Assembly (NCBI RefSeq): GCF_025602895.1
Contig: NW_026516211.1
Span: 372,001 to 436,000, forward strand
Origin: Polychytrium aggregatum
Taxonomy: Eukaryota > Chytridiomycota > Chytridiomycetes > Polychytriales
DNA length: 64,000 nt
Reading direction: 5' to 3'
Shown: piece after piece, positions 25,969 to 36,209 of the stretch
Position numbering within the stretch: position 1 is the stretch's first letter
How the letters are laid out: each line of letters starts with the position of its first letter
Translations under genes and position numbers: made by a program
The notes under the pieces: model-generated
What the model was told of the DNA's origin: nothing
Database searches by the model: none
Seen by the model: only the letters and a program-made list of their open reading frames with translations

Positions 25969-27531
25969 ATGTCTTACGGAGCATCGACAAAGGGTGTCTT
26001 GTCCAAGTCGGACTACTCGCTCGCTGACTCTGGAAACGTCACCCCGCAGAGGCGCTTTCGGTCATTCTCGCTTCTCACGAGCCGCACACGCAACCGCTCG
26101 TCATCCAAGAGCGACGGCGACCAGCTGAGGCATGGGGCGACCAAGTTGGCGTCCTCGATTCCCAGTTCAATGTCATGCATAAATCTCAGCACCGACATTG
26201 ACGCTTTGCTTGAGCTCTCTCAGTGTCAGCCCGATGCTTCGCGACCGCCACAGCCAGAGCATCCGCTTCCCACCATTCCCGACGGCGGTCGCCCCGAAAG
26301 CATCCCCGAAAGCATTCCGGAGAGCGACATCGACACCGTGTTTCTGATCGGGCAACAACAGAGCCTCGACGAGGCCTTTGAGTCGATGCAAAGCTACAAG
26401 CCCGAGCGGCTCGACATCAATTCGGTGTTGGCCCTGGCTGCCTCTCCCTCCCATCCCGAGTTTCCCCCCAGTCGCGAATCGCCGACCTCTGGCAGCAACC
26501 GCAACCGCAACCGCCTACCCAGTCTTCCGGACATTCGAGCCTATGGAGAGTACTACTTCAAGGAGTCCAATGTGTTTCCGCTTCATGTCTACATCAACGA
26601 GGACAGTGGCGCCGAGGATATCGAGGAGCTCCTGGACATTGGTTGTCCCGTCGCGTACCCGGCGCTCGGCTCCTCGTGGGAGCCTGATATCGCAAACGTC
26701 CTGGACCTTGACCTTCAAAAGCTCAAAAACAAAGATGAGGATTCAAACGACGTGTTCATGTCCAATGTGTCGCTTAACATATGCAATCTTGCCGAACTCG
26801 AGGAGGAACCTGGCTTGGCAGCCCCAAGGCACATCATTGGCGATTTTGGATCCATGGACATTGACCAACTGATGAGAGCTGGCGAAGCTCCGCTCGACCA
26901 AGAGCTCCATCGAAGCTTGGAGCCGGAGCCAACGCCAGCGCCAGAACCAAGCCTCAAGCTCGAACCCAGGCCAATATCAGTCGATTATTGTCAGTCAGAT
27001 ACACATTGCTCGCTTCTTACTCCTGTCGACACGCCTTCGTGGCCACTGACTGCAAAGAGGAAACAGCGGAGTATGTCGCAGCCCAGCATCTCGTCCAGAA
27101 AGAAGAGCAGCAGTCGATACAGCTCACTCCCTGTCCTGAGCACCGTGGATCGAAGCGATGTGCCGCGGCCTCGAGATGAGGCCGACGATTTGGTGCTCCT
27201 ATGCTCGGTCGATATTGAGGAGGTACTCAATATCGGGAATACCCATTCGCCTGACGGAGGCTTGTTGGCATCGTGTGATGCTATCCCCGGCGCAGTGGTC
27301 TCTGTCGATAATCTAAGCAGCGTTCCGAGCGCGAATGATATCAACCAGCTGATCGAAATCGGAGAGTCTCTCGATGTATTATTGGGACCGGCACCCGACC
27401 ATGCAAGCGAGCCCATTGGTATGATCAACAGAATATCGCTGACCCTACGCCTGTCCACGAAAGGCCCTTCCCTGCGGAACGTTCCCCACGATCAAGAAGC
27501 GGACAAGCTCCTTGAAACCTCCATGCTGTAA
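25969..27531 (+). CDS. Unrecognised protein with eight DI-x-x-LL-x-IG motifs
   Basis: An uninterrupted frame of 520 codons from ATG 25969. I do not recognise the family. The protein is low-complexity, Ser/Pro/Glu/Asp-rich and probably disordered, with no signal peptide or membrane segment. It is punctuated by a short motif close to D-I-[DNE]-x-[LV]-[LMI]-x-[IL]-G at residues about 76 (DIDALLEL), 120 (DIDTVFLIG), 149 (DINSVLALA), 217 (DIEELLDIG), 240 (DIANVLDLD), 297 (DIDQLMRAG), 415 (DIEEVLNIG) and 457 (DINQLIEIG). Basic Ser/Arg-rich segments (QRRFRSF, RKKSSSR) could be phosphorylation or localisation regions. A GTAAGC directly at the apparent stop (CATGCT|GTAAGC, exon end near 27528) suggests the true gene may splice into 27.6-27.9 kb. 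Confidence 0.7.
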   Translation: MSYGASTKGVLSKSDYSLADSGNVTPQRRFRSFSLLTSRTRNRSSSKSDGDQLRHGATKLASSIPSSMSCINLSTDIDALLELSQCQPDASRPPQPEHPLPTIPDGGRPESIPESIPESDIDTVFLIGQQQSLDEAFESMQSYKPERLDINSVLALAASPSHPEFPPSRESPTSGSNRNRNRLPSLPDIRAYGEYYFKESNVFPLHVYINEDSGAEDIEELLDIGCPVAYPALGSSWEPDIANVLDLDLQKLKNKDEDSNDVFMSNVSLNICNLAELEEEPGLAAPRHIIGDFGSMDIDQLMRAGEAPLDQELHRSLEPEPTPAPEPSLKLEPRPISVDYCQSDTHCSLLTPVDTPSWPLTAKRKQRSMSQPSISSRKKSSSRYSSLPVLSTVDRSDVPRPRDEADDLVLLCSVDIEEVLNIGNTHSPDGGLLASCDAIPGAVVSVDNLSSVPSANDINQLIEIGESLDVLLGPAPDHASEPIGMINRISLTLRLSTKGPSLRNVPHDQEADKLLETSML

Positions 27532-27865
27532 GCGTCTATTACCACCACAGCACGCTCTCTTTCGGATCTGTAGAGTTGCAGACGAAGAGCCTCAGCCGTG
27601 GGCCGCAACGATCGCCTTGGAGTGTCTCTTTATGATCTCCGAGAGCTGCATCCGCTTCAAAAACTCACGGCAGACAGCTTTATTCACTGCTACTCTCAAG
27701 CTCGCTTCGCTCATATGCAAGATTGCTACGCCTGTGGATTGCTATATCGGCTCGCTATGTTCGCTAGGCGCAAGCTCAAGCGGCCGACATTCCAGAGGTT
27801 ACATAAATGCCATCTTTTGCACGATAGTCGCCTGACAAACCGCTTGTCATGGGTGCGTGGGATCT
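27532..27865 (+). other. Possible second exon of the repeated-motif gene
   Basis: Downstream of the apparent stop at 27531 a GTAAGC donor is followed by CTGTAG and TTGCAG acceptors near 27565-27585. Two frames stay open: one to a stop at 27833-27835, the other to 27886-27888, which would overlap the convergent helicase gene by about 23 bases. Both fit the phase left by the donor, so the correct one cannot be chosen by eye. Confidence 0.35.
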
Positions 27866-30800
27866 CTAGGGGTCTTCGTCCGAGATGATCGTGATGCATT
27901 CTGGGCTGCTTGTAGTGCTGACAGTCAGCCCGTCGCGACCAGAGAGCCGAGTCCTGGCCTTCTTGGAGCGGGGCTGAGTCCCTGCACATTCGGCGACCAT
28001 ATCGACAGGCACAGCCACAATGCTCGCACTGTCCTCGAGTACCGATTTGGTCGATCTCCGGCGCTTCGCCCCAGCATCTTTCCCCGAGACAGGGGCTCGT
28101 GGATCAACCAAGGTCTCGATCTCAAACACGCCGTGGGGCAGTCCCTGTGATGCCGACATGATGTGCAGCTTGCCCCTCTCTGAGATCCTAAAGTAAACAA
28201 TCGTTGAATACGGCGTGAAGTGGAAGTCTTCTTTGATGAGACCCTGGAGCAGCATCTGGATAATAATCCGTTCTTGGTCCTATCGATGATACCGGCAACG
28301 TATCAGTGTGTTTGCCCATCTCGGCTATCAGCGGTACAACTCACACGAGCGCAAGGGCCTCTGTCTGCTCGTCATTTTGGAGCCGGTGTACGCCCTCGGA
28401 TCGACATTTCCTTCGACACTTGCGCTGTGATGACTTACATCCTTTGAGAGCGTCTTTGGAGGAGGGAAGCCGGGCTGTCCATCGCGAGCCAAAGCAGCCA
28501 CGGCCGGGGATGTTTTGCCTACTCCACGCCAGAGTTCCAAAAGCCTCAAGAACGTTGCTTTCTCGTCCGATCCCTGGAGAGCCGTCAAAATCATGAGGAC
28601 TGCAGCAACTTCAGAGGAGACGTCGGTTCGCACAACTTGGAATCCCCTTTGCTTCATCGAGCAGTGGTCGCAAGTGCCGCATTCGTCCAGTCGCTCCGCC
28701 TTGGACCGATGAGTTAGTGGCGAAGGAAGCGACGCACCAAGTGCATCTTGAGACAAGTTGAAGTATCGATCCATCAGCAGCTTTCGGCAGGTCGAGGTGT
28801 CTTCGCAGTATTTGAGCATAGCGTGTACACCCTTGAGTCCATCGTATTCAAGAAGAACCATCGAACTCAGACGGGGCCCGTCCTGGCCTCGGTAGTAGAG
28901 AATGCAGTCGGCCGGCATCCCGTCACGGCCAGCTCGGCCAGATTCTTGGTAGTACCTAGTAGTAAATTGGAGGGGGGGGGACACCAGCGTATCAGCGACA
29001 TCAACGATGACTCTCAGGCATAGCCACCCATCCAGAGCTCGAGCCGAGATCGTGGGTGCGTAGCTCACCCTTCGACCGACTTGGACATGGTATGATGGAT
29101 GACGAAGCGGACGTTCTTTTGGTTGATGCCCATCCCAAAGGCAATGGTGGCAACAACAACCTTGATGGCTCCACGCTTCCACTCAAAGTGGATGCGATCG
29201 CGGTTTCTATCGTCGAGGTCGGCGTGATAGACACCGACCTTGAGAGAGCCGCCGGAAGCGCCACGTAGCCCCTCGGCGACCTGCTCGGTGTCCTTTTTGG
29301 ACAAGCAATACACAATCCCACATGAGTCCTTATGGTTGACCAGGATATACTCGGCCATCTGGGCAAGCTGATCCTTGAACGAGACGGCCTTTGGCAGAAT
29401 GGAGTAACTGAGGTTCTTGCGGTGCAAAGGTGACGAAAAGAGCAATGTTCCGGTCACTGGGTCGATTGGCTTCATGTTCAAAATCGAAAGAACTGAATCC
29501 ATAAGCGACAGTGGACATGTGGCCGACAACGCGATCAGCGGCGTCTGTGGGAACATGGTCTGGTCGGGACATCAATGTCAGTATTAATGTGTCACCCCAG
29601 ACTCAACGAGATTGTCGTGGGAGCATACGACACAGTTTGGTCGACCGATCCCTCGAATAAGTAGACACCGTTTGTGGATTGAGTTATTCAAGATGTGAAC
29701 CATGGGTGCGCACCTTGAGAATACCAAGTTTTTTGTAGTCCGGCCTTGGACGAAGGAAAGTGCGAGCCATCGACTGTGAGAACAGGAAGGGCCGCGATCG
29801 CCATGATGGTTGAAATCCAATTTGCATCCGATAGCCGTGGCCGGTTTGGATAACACAACTACTGTGCCTCCGTGGCTGTGCAGCTACTCACCGAAAGTCA
29901 TGCCCGTATTGACTAGTGCAGAGCAAAGCGTCAGCCACATGCACCAACATGCACCAACATACATGCACCAACATACATGCACCAACATACATGCACCAAC
30001 ATACATGCACCAACATACATGCACCAACATACATGCACCAACATACATGCACCAACATGCATCAAATCGGCGTTACGGACCTGCAGCAGTGTGCCTCGTC
30101 GATGACGAGGAGATCCAGCTTCCCCATACCATAGCGCTTCTCCAGCGCCGTCATAAATCGCTTGCTCTTGGCAATTCTCTCGGGTGTCACATAGATAATG
30201 CGAGCATCCCAGCTACAGTCCGATCCACCCACGCCGTCGAGAATTGACTTGGTCTCGTCTTTGCTTGTTCCTGAATGGAGCATTTTGGCAGACACCCCGA
30301 CTTCCTCCAGTCCCAGCACTTGGTCGCGGATCAGGGAGATCAGCGGCGAGATCACTACCGTCAGTCCGCTTCGGAGGACGGCCGGAAGCTGAAAGCATAA
30401 CGACTTGCCTGTCGAGATCCCATGTCAGTGAGCCCCGGTTCATTGAAACATATGTCTCCCCGTTCAGCAAAAGTACAGCCAATGCTGGAAACTTGCCCCC
30501 GCCTGTTGGCATCACCACAAAGACGTCTCGGCCCGAGAGAACGGCGTTGATGATGGCTCTCTGGTTGTGTCGGAACTCGTCAATTCCCCAGATCTTCTTG
30601 GCAGTCTCGCCGGCGCCCCTGGACCACGCAAAGTCTTCGCGATCATAGTCGACGGCTTGGCTGGCGGCGCTTTTGGGGGCTGGAGGCAGCGACTGCAACG
30701 AGCTCAGAATGCTGCTCCGTTGCTGCTCAAGCTCCGATCGCTTGCGTCTCAGGGACTCGATCTCTTCCTGCGAAAGCAAAGCGAGTTAGCACCTGGACCG

Positions 30801-30952
30801 ACCACATCTGGACAAATGCAGGCAGCGGTGTCGATTGGGATCTGAACGACCGGCTGTCGAGCAAAGGGCTCCTCACGAGGCCGCACATTGAGAGAGGCGA
30901 TCTGGGCATCGAGGAAGGCCACGGTATCGAGGCTGGTTTGGGAAGCCGCCAT
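27866..30952 (-). CDS. RECQ1: RECQ1-type ATP-dependent DNA helicase
   Basis: A 3'-5' DNA helicase of the RecQ family, closest in layout to animal RECQL1. The N-terminus ([18 protein letters not shown]) and coiled coil ([18 protein letters not shown]) lead to DREDFAWS, motif 0 region [13 protein letters not shown], Walker [37 protein letters not shown], Walker B VIDEAHCC and LIALSATC. Domain 2 has [33 protein letters not shown] and [10 protein letters not shown]. Zn-binding cysteines follow (CRKLL, CGTCDHC), and the winged helix has [17 protein letters not shown]. The tail is basic and ends SDEDP. Two tiny exons, 29912-29892 (21 nt, SQYGHDFR) and about 29741-29713, complete the aromatic-rich loop. 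The intron after Walker A starts with GC (30496-30495). Confidence 0.95.
29941..30062. repeat. 14-bp satellite in a RECQ1 intron
   Basis: About eight near-perfect tandem copies of ATGCACCAACATAC, preceded by a shorter 10-base version. It lies within the RECQ1 intron between the Walker B exon (ending VIDEAHCC) and the 21-nt exon. It has no unique spacers, so it is not a CRISPR array. Confidence 0.9.
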
Positions 30953-31525
30953 TTTTGGCCGGGCAGAGCTGGTGGAAAGAGCGGGACGGTTGAAATACCG
31001 TTGGCGAAAGAGGGCCGACCACCACCACCACCCGGGCGACCAGCTTGCCGCAAAGCTCCCTGCCTTAGCCCTCAGGCTCCGCTGCTTGGTGCAAAGTCAT
31101 CCCACGAGCAGCAGCTGGTTGCAACGAATGCGAGGTCCGGCAATGTCGCATTAGAGTGACTCATGGGAGTGATGCAGAGGTGTGCTCGCTCGGCATCGAG
31201 CTCCAGGGCAACTCATGTCGTGCTGCAGACTCAAGAGTGCGAGCACGATCGAGAATCCAAATATCATGTTCATTTGGACAAGCTATAAACGCTTTCGAGG
31301 AGACTACATGCCGCTCGTCGCAGTATGCGCGTCCGATGAAGCTTCAACCGATCCAGCGCTCCGCCTGGCATGTTTCTCGACGATCCCGTAACATCGTGTC
31401 TGGCACCAGCCAAGGATTTCTCTTGGGCTTGATCTTGGTTATGGTTTGGTTTGGTTTGGTTTGGTTTGGTTATGACCTCGTCCTTTGTGCTGAACAGGGT
31501 CTTGGTCTTGTGGACGAGCGAGTGA
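30953..31525. promoter_or_regulatory. RECQ1 upstream region / VMA7 3' flank
   Basis: 573 bases between the RECQ1 start and the VMA7 stop, both on the minus strand. It should hold the RECQ1 promoter. A pentanucleotide run (GGTTT)n lies at about 31443-31470, close to the VMA7 3' end. No other gene seen. Confidence 0.45.
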
Positions 31526-32558
31526 TTACTGTTCGCCGACCAGTTTCTGCACCCGCTTAAGCACCGAGTCTGCATCATGCCGTCAAGGGTCACAGCGCTG
31601 GTAAGCTGGAGGATTCTCATTGACAACGAAAGAAACGGCGAGCCGGTACAGCACCGAGGAGGCTACAGGCCAGGGAATCAACGCAGGGATCGGACACGGC
31701 GCAGGCGACGCACCTTTGGAGGGATCATAAGGATGGTCCTTTGACGGAATCTCCAGCACCGTCGGGAAGGCAGCTTCGTGGGCCTCGACGAGCTCGCGGA
31801 TATCATCAGCCACCTGCAGTACGAGTCGAGTTCGAGTGGTGAATTCACACATTTGTCGACCGTCCCGCTCGCCAGACAGGCACGCGCAATCCGGCGGCGA
31901 GCCGATGGCGGCAGAATGCAGAATGCTCTGGTAGTTACATGCTGGTTGATCAGGATGATGGCAATGTCCTTGCGTGACGTGAACTCGGTGAAGGTTTCTT
32001 CGATCTTGGGAAGCGGCGTCTCTGGAGAAGAGGGAACGCCCGGCATCAGGCAATGACTCTCGAACGTGGCAGCATAACGCTGCAGCAGCACTGGCAGCAG
32101 CAAGAGATCGATTGTGGTCCGGCTGTGCCAGAGATGCGGTCCGGCACTCACTGGAGTCGACAATGAAAAAGTTGGATTTTTGCTTCGAGTCGATATGGCC
32201 GATGCCGGCCAAAAGCAGGCCGGTTACAGAGTCCTGGGTGCGATCGCAGTCAAGATATACAAATCAGACTCGGCGTTGTCGATGCTCCCGGTGACATTGC
32301 CGATGCTCCCGATGACATTGCCGATGGTCCCGATGACATTGCCGATGGAAATGACGCTGTCGGCCCCGGCGCCGGTGCCAACGCCCAGCAATCGTGCGTA
32401 TTGTTTATATCGACGAGCTGGGCTGCCGGCTGCTGTATCGACCAGACGCGATGCGAGCCCCAAAGCAAGCAGATGCAGCGAGACAGCATGTCGAAATCCC
32501 GGGTGCCAACCTCGTCTCCGATGACGGCGATCAGAGTGCGGTCCTTTTGGAATGACAT
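31526..32558 (-). CDS. VMA7: V-type proton ATPase subunit F
   Basis: A subunit of the V1 central stalk of the vacuolar proton pump. Five exons in phase: 32558-32511, 32233-32152, 32021-31939, 31813-31714, 31569-31526, giving 118 residues, the normal length for subunit F. The sequence carries the family landmarks [58 protein letters not shown] and [14 protein letters not shown], and ends [14 protein letters not shown]. Intron 1 has a non-consensus GTTGGC donor and contains a small tandem repeat. Confidence 0.96.
32278..32350. repeat. ~18-bp tandem repeat in VMA7 intron 1
   Basis: Three to four imperfect copies of an approximately 18-base unit (CCGATGSTCCCGATGACATTG-like) within VMA7 intron 1. 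Confidence 0.7.
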
Positions 32559-32801
32559 GGTGATGCGTGTGCTTTGGAGAGTGCTGGTGTAGAGACGATC
32601 GAGACGGAGCTCAATCCGAGGAGGTTTTGCGCTGGGGTTGGGCGCTATCCAAGCAAGCGGGATTGGGCATGCACTATGAAAAAATTTCTTGTTAAAAAAA
32701 TGAGCGAGAACGACAAAACGCGCTCTCGGAGCCACCTCGGTCGGCGAGAAGAGCAGTCTCTGGCGAGAGACCCCCGAGGGAAGGCGAGAAGCCTCTCGCC
32801 G

Positions 32802-32857
<56 letters not shown>

Positions 32858-33899
32858 TGCACAAGAGAGTCAAACACCTCCCATCGACCATCCCAAGAGG
32901 GATGGCAACCCCGAAGTGGACTGCCCAGAATATGGGCGACCCGGCATCCACTGTCGAAATGCACAAGGAACAGTGCGAGATACTTACAGTCAATCCAGAA
33001 AGAAACGGGACAGATCCCATTTCGGGCATCAGATGTCTGAAGCCCGCTGACTGACTTGTAGGCCCAGTGAGCAAGCCATGGCATTGCACTCCTGTCTTCG
33101 TTGGCAATCTCTTTGTTTTGGTTGGTTTGGGAAGCACAGTCTTGAATACACCCGGTCGATCTCCTGTGGCGATGATCGACTGGCATACCGAGATCATGTT
33201 CCTGGCTGCATTGATGTCTCGATCCCACAACGTATGGCAGCTTGCACAGCTCCGGACAAAGTGTGGTTTCTCGATATCAAGATGCTCGGGTGACTCAAGT
33301 CGCTTGAATTCCCGACAATGTGAGCACACCTGGGATGTGTTGAACTCGTTCACCGAGCACACATGGATCTTGGAGACGGATCGGTCTGGTGGTCGTCTCT
33401 GGTGATGGTGGAACTGCTCGAAATACTTGGCAAACCTGAGTCTCCTGGGACTGGATGCGTATCCCTTCCCCTGTTTCCAGGATGCATTCCCAAAGGCAAT
33501 CACCACTTCGGTCTCCCTTGGTGCTTGGTCGATGACTCGCTTGCACATCTCGTGGACGGTGCGCTGTCGCTTGCTGTGGAGATCAAGCCGTTTGAATCGC
33601 CGTCGCCGGGTCAGGCTGAAGTACAGCTGTTTCTCCAGCATGTCTCCATCGAACACATGGCGAATATATCGCAAGAAGGAAGCCAACCCAGGGATCTTGG
33701 GGCTCGGTGTGGCACTCATCCATTCCTGCAGACCAAGGATCTTGTGGGTGCTCTGGATCCACTTGGTCGCCTGGGTGGTGTCTTTCTCTTGCGGGGAGCC
33801 ATCTGGCGAGAAAATAGCGACGATGGCTAGTCCTGTTCTTGGGGAAGAGAGAATCTCCTCAAAACCAGCGCATTTTGGGCTGGCAGAGTTGTTGTTCAC
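32802..33899 (-). CDS. Fanzor (TnpB-like) nuclease, C-terminal part
   Basis: An open frame of about 365 codons whose middle matches the C-terminal nuclease half of Fanzor proteins, the eukaryotic relatives of TnpB/Cas12 that use an omega-RNA guide. Visible in order: an Arg-rich helix (RRRRFKRLDLHSKRQRTVHE), VVIAFGNASW, the RuvC-II strand with a candidate catalytic Glu (IHVCSVNEFNTSQ, residue about 185), a zinc ribbon with CSHC and CASC pairs (about 192-221), and RuvC-III DRDINAARN (about 226-234). No clear RuvC-I Asp was found; the frame is closed upstream by a stop and the first ATG is internal. It is therefore 5'-truncated or missing an exon. A GTAAGT at 32987 may splice out the CA-encoded tail. 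Confidence 0.8.
32803..32855. repeat. (CA)n microsatellite, about 26 repeats
   Basis: An uninterrupted CA dinucleotide tract of 53 bases, just beyond the 3' side of the Fanzor reading frame. Read in the Fanzor frame it would give a Val-Cys run, which is probably not translated. Confidence 0.98.
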
Positions 33900-34670
33900 A
33901 GTGGCGTCCTTGATTCAGATCCAGAAACGCATCGCTCGCTCAATCAGTCGTGGGAAGACATCTTGTCAAGGTGAGTCTTGCCTGATAGCCAAACGATCAT
34001 GTCATCTCGCTGACACACAGCCACGCTTGACTAGGTTTCCAACCAGAGAGATTCAGATGGTGGTGGTTCTTGTCCGCAATCGGAGTGGAGCTTCCAACAA
34101 TGATACAATTGGTCATTCTTCCACACCAATCGCCCACCACCACCGTCAATCGGCTCAAGGTGATACCAAATGCCGTCAACCGACCATGGCCGGATTCCAA
34201 CTTTTGCTGCATCTTGGTCTACAGCGTGTATTCATATTCGAGATGAGCAGCCGCGAGGGGGACGGAAAAAATTGATAGTGATGGGTGAGGCTGCGGCTCG
34301 TCAGGTGGAAGCCGTCTCTCCCAACCTGCTCGCTCGCCAGGATCAGCTCAAGACTTCCAGACAGCTCTCGGGCACTAGCGCGGGTTCCATTCGTCCGGAT
34401 ACTTCGATGCGAGACTCCTCGACATATCAGCCTGGGCTTCGGCAGAGGCGTCAGCAAGCCGATGAGTCGCCTGCTGGGCTGCCGTGTGCTGGGATTGGGT
34501 TTTCGCCGATGGCAAATGCTCTCGGCGAGAAGAGTCGCGCTCTCGTTGGATTTTGCTCAAACGCACCAATCCAAAATCCACCGAACGGAGCCAGCATCCA
34601 TCTCCCGTCGCCCAAACGACGTCGCTGTTGGTTGTGCTGTTTGTCCCAGTCGTGCTAGCATCGTGTTGCC
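33900..34670. other. Flank upstream of Fanzor and of the MCUR1-like gene
   Basis: 771 bases. A minus-strand open frame at 34212-33997 ends just before the Fanzor frame and might be a remnant of its 5' part, but it carries no RuvC-I-like DPG motif. The plus-strand promoter of the next gene should lie in the right half. Nothing else supported. Confidence 0.4.
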
Positions 34671-36209
34671 ATGAGTCGCTTGGCCAGATCGGTTTCTTGG
34701 TCGTCTCAAATGGCCGGTCGCCTGCCCCGGCCACAGCTCGTGGCCATCCAGGCCCCTGCGCTGTCGATACTGCCAGAGACCCGACGTCCTGCGTCTCGAC
34801 GCCAGATGTCGTCCCAAATACCAACGAGCCCGGCGACGCCCCTACAGCCCAGCGCACTCCGCCCAACCATCGACTCGGTCGTGGCCACCTTCCTGCGAAA
34901 CTCCATCCCGAATCGGGGCATCATCGTTACTAGGTTCTCATTCGACACATACAAATTGGTCAAGCAGCTCGAGCGACAGGGCTTCAAGCGGTCTCAGGCC
35001 GTTGCCATAATGCGCATTATCAATGCGATACTTTTGGAAAGGTGCGATCCTTGCCGATGAAGCTTGGCCAGATGGCTGTCGTTGGAAGGGATCTTGTGTG
35101 GGCGATGAGTGCTGTGGCAGAACAATCGGATTGAGGAAGTCGCCCCAACAAGCATGAAGCGGCGGCTGGCTGTGCCAGCCGCTGGAAGCAACGCAGGCGA
35201 TCGACAGGGGCGTGCAGAATGCCATCGTTAAATCACAAGGAACATTCAAGCCGCTGACTTTGATTGAAACTGACCTCTCTAGCACCATGGACATCCGCTC
35301 GAAGCTTCTCTCCAAGACCGAGCTCGAGAATGTGCGTCCACTCGTCCCACCAGCTTCTATCCGCTGCAACAATGCAACAAATGCAGTCGCCGCTTTGCAT
35401 TTTGGGAGCAGGCACGGCTCTTAGTCGGGTGGGCAGACCGTCCTTCATGGCCGCTCGACTCTCCTGGCCCCGGCATACAACGCCGCCTTCCTGAGAGCCC
35501 ACCTACTTTGGTAACGCACTGATCCGCTCGCTACATGTCCACAGGAGTCTTACCTGTACAAAGCGGATCTTCAAGAGCTTCGGAACGAACTTCAGCTGCT
35601 GCGCCAGAACGACACGGCTAATCTCAAGACCGATAGCGAGGCTATCTTGCGAGACATCGAGGCGCTCAACCAAAAGTTCGCCGACAAGATCGCCTCGCTC
35701 AAGAGCGAGGTTGCAATCGACATGAACATTCACAAGTCCGAGAGCCGCGAACACGGCATGGATCTCAATCTGCGAATGCAAGAGATCAACCACAAGCTGG
35801 TCCTACGTATCAGCGATCTCAAAACAAACATCGAAACCATGAAGATCGACACGACTCGTATGATCGTTTGTAAGTTAGTGAGGAGCCAAGATGGCTGTAC
35901 TGCTGGACGGAGCGGGTGTAGCGCAGCGTAAAGAGCGGTAATGTATTCGCCAGGGTCGACAGTGGCTCAAGAATCAAAGCGAGCCCCAGTATTAGTTATG
36001 ATGCGCGAGATAGGCTGACCAACATGGCGACTGTACTAGGGTATCTACTGCTCACTCTGAGCGTGCTCATCGGCGTGGACTACCTCCTTGCCTTGGGGAC
36101 TGAGAAGGAGAAGCACAAGCCGGCCACCAGTGGCTTTTCAGGCATCAACGACTTGATCGATGAAGGTGTTCGCCACATTGTCATTGAGACCGCATCGCAC
36201 AAGGAATAG
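34671..36209 (+). CDS. MCUR1/FMP32-type mitochondrial coiled-coil protein
   Basis: A member of the CCDC90/MCUR1 family (DUF1640), inner mitochondrial membrane proteins linked to the calcium uniporter, cytochrome oxidase assembly or proline use depending on the species. Four exons in phase give about 304 residues: 34671-35041, 35283-35331, 35545-35869, 36040-36209. The N-terminus is Arg/Ser-rich without acids (MSRLARSVSWSSQMAGRLPR), as expected of a mitochondrial presequence. The signature FDTYKLVKQLERQGF is followed by TMDIRSKLLSKTELEN and a long coiled coil (YLYKADLQELRNELQLLRQN). A single membrane helix near the end (LLLTLSVLIGVDYLLAL) precedes a short tail. Family assignment is confident; the exact function is not. 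Confidence 0.9.

Noticed and set aside
28970-28985. G-run near 28973-28980 as a frameshift in RECQ1
   Set aside because: It lies within an intron next to a clean splice junction; the protein continues normally on both sides.
29941-30062. CRISPR-like array
   Set aside because: Tandem 14-bp units without unique spacers, in a eukaryotic intron.
29810-30247. His/Thr/Cys-rich repeated frame on the plus strand
   Set aside because: Translation of the 14-bp intronic satellite antisense to RECQ1; the real exons on the other strand explain the flanks.
33997-34212. Minus-strand frame just upstream of Fanzor as its RuvC-I exon
   Set aside because: No DPG-type or equivalent RuvC-I strand motif and no convincing splice link; left as unassigned flank.
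33427-34275. 282-codon plus-strand frame opposite Fanzor
   Set aside because: Shadow of the Fanzor frame; no family similarity, and the minus-strand motifs are unambiguous.
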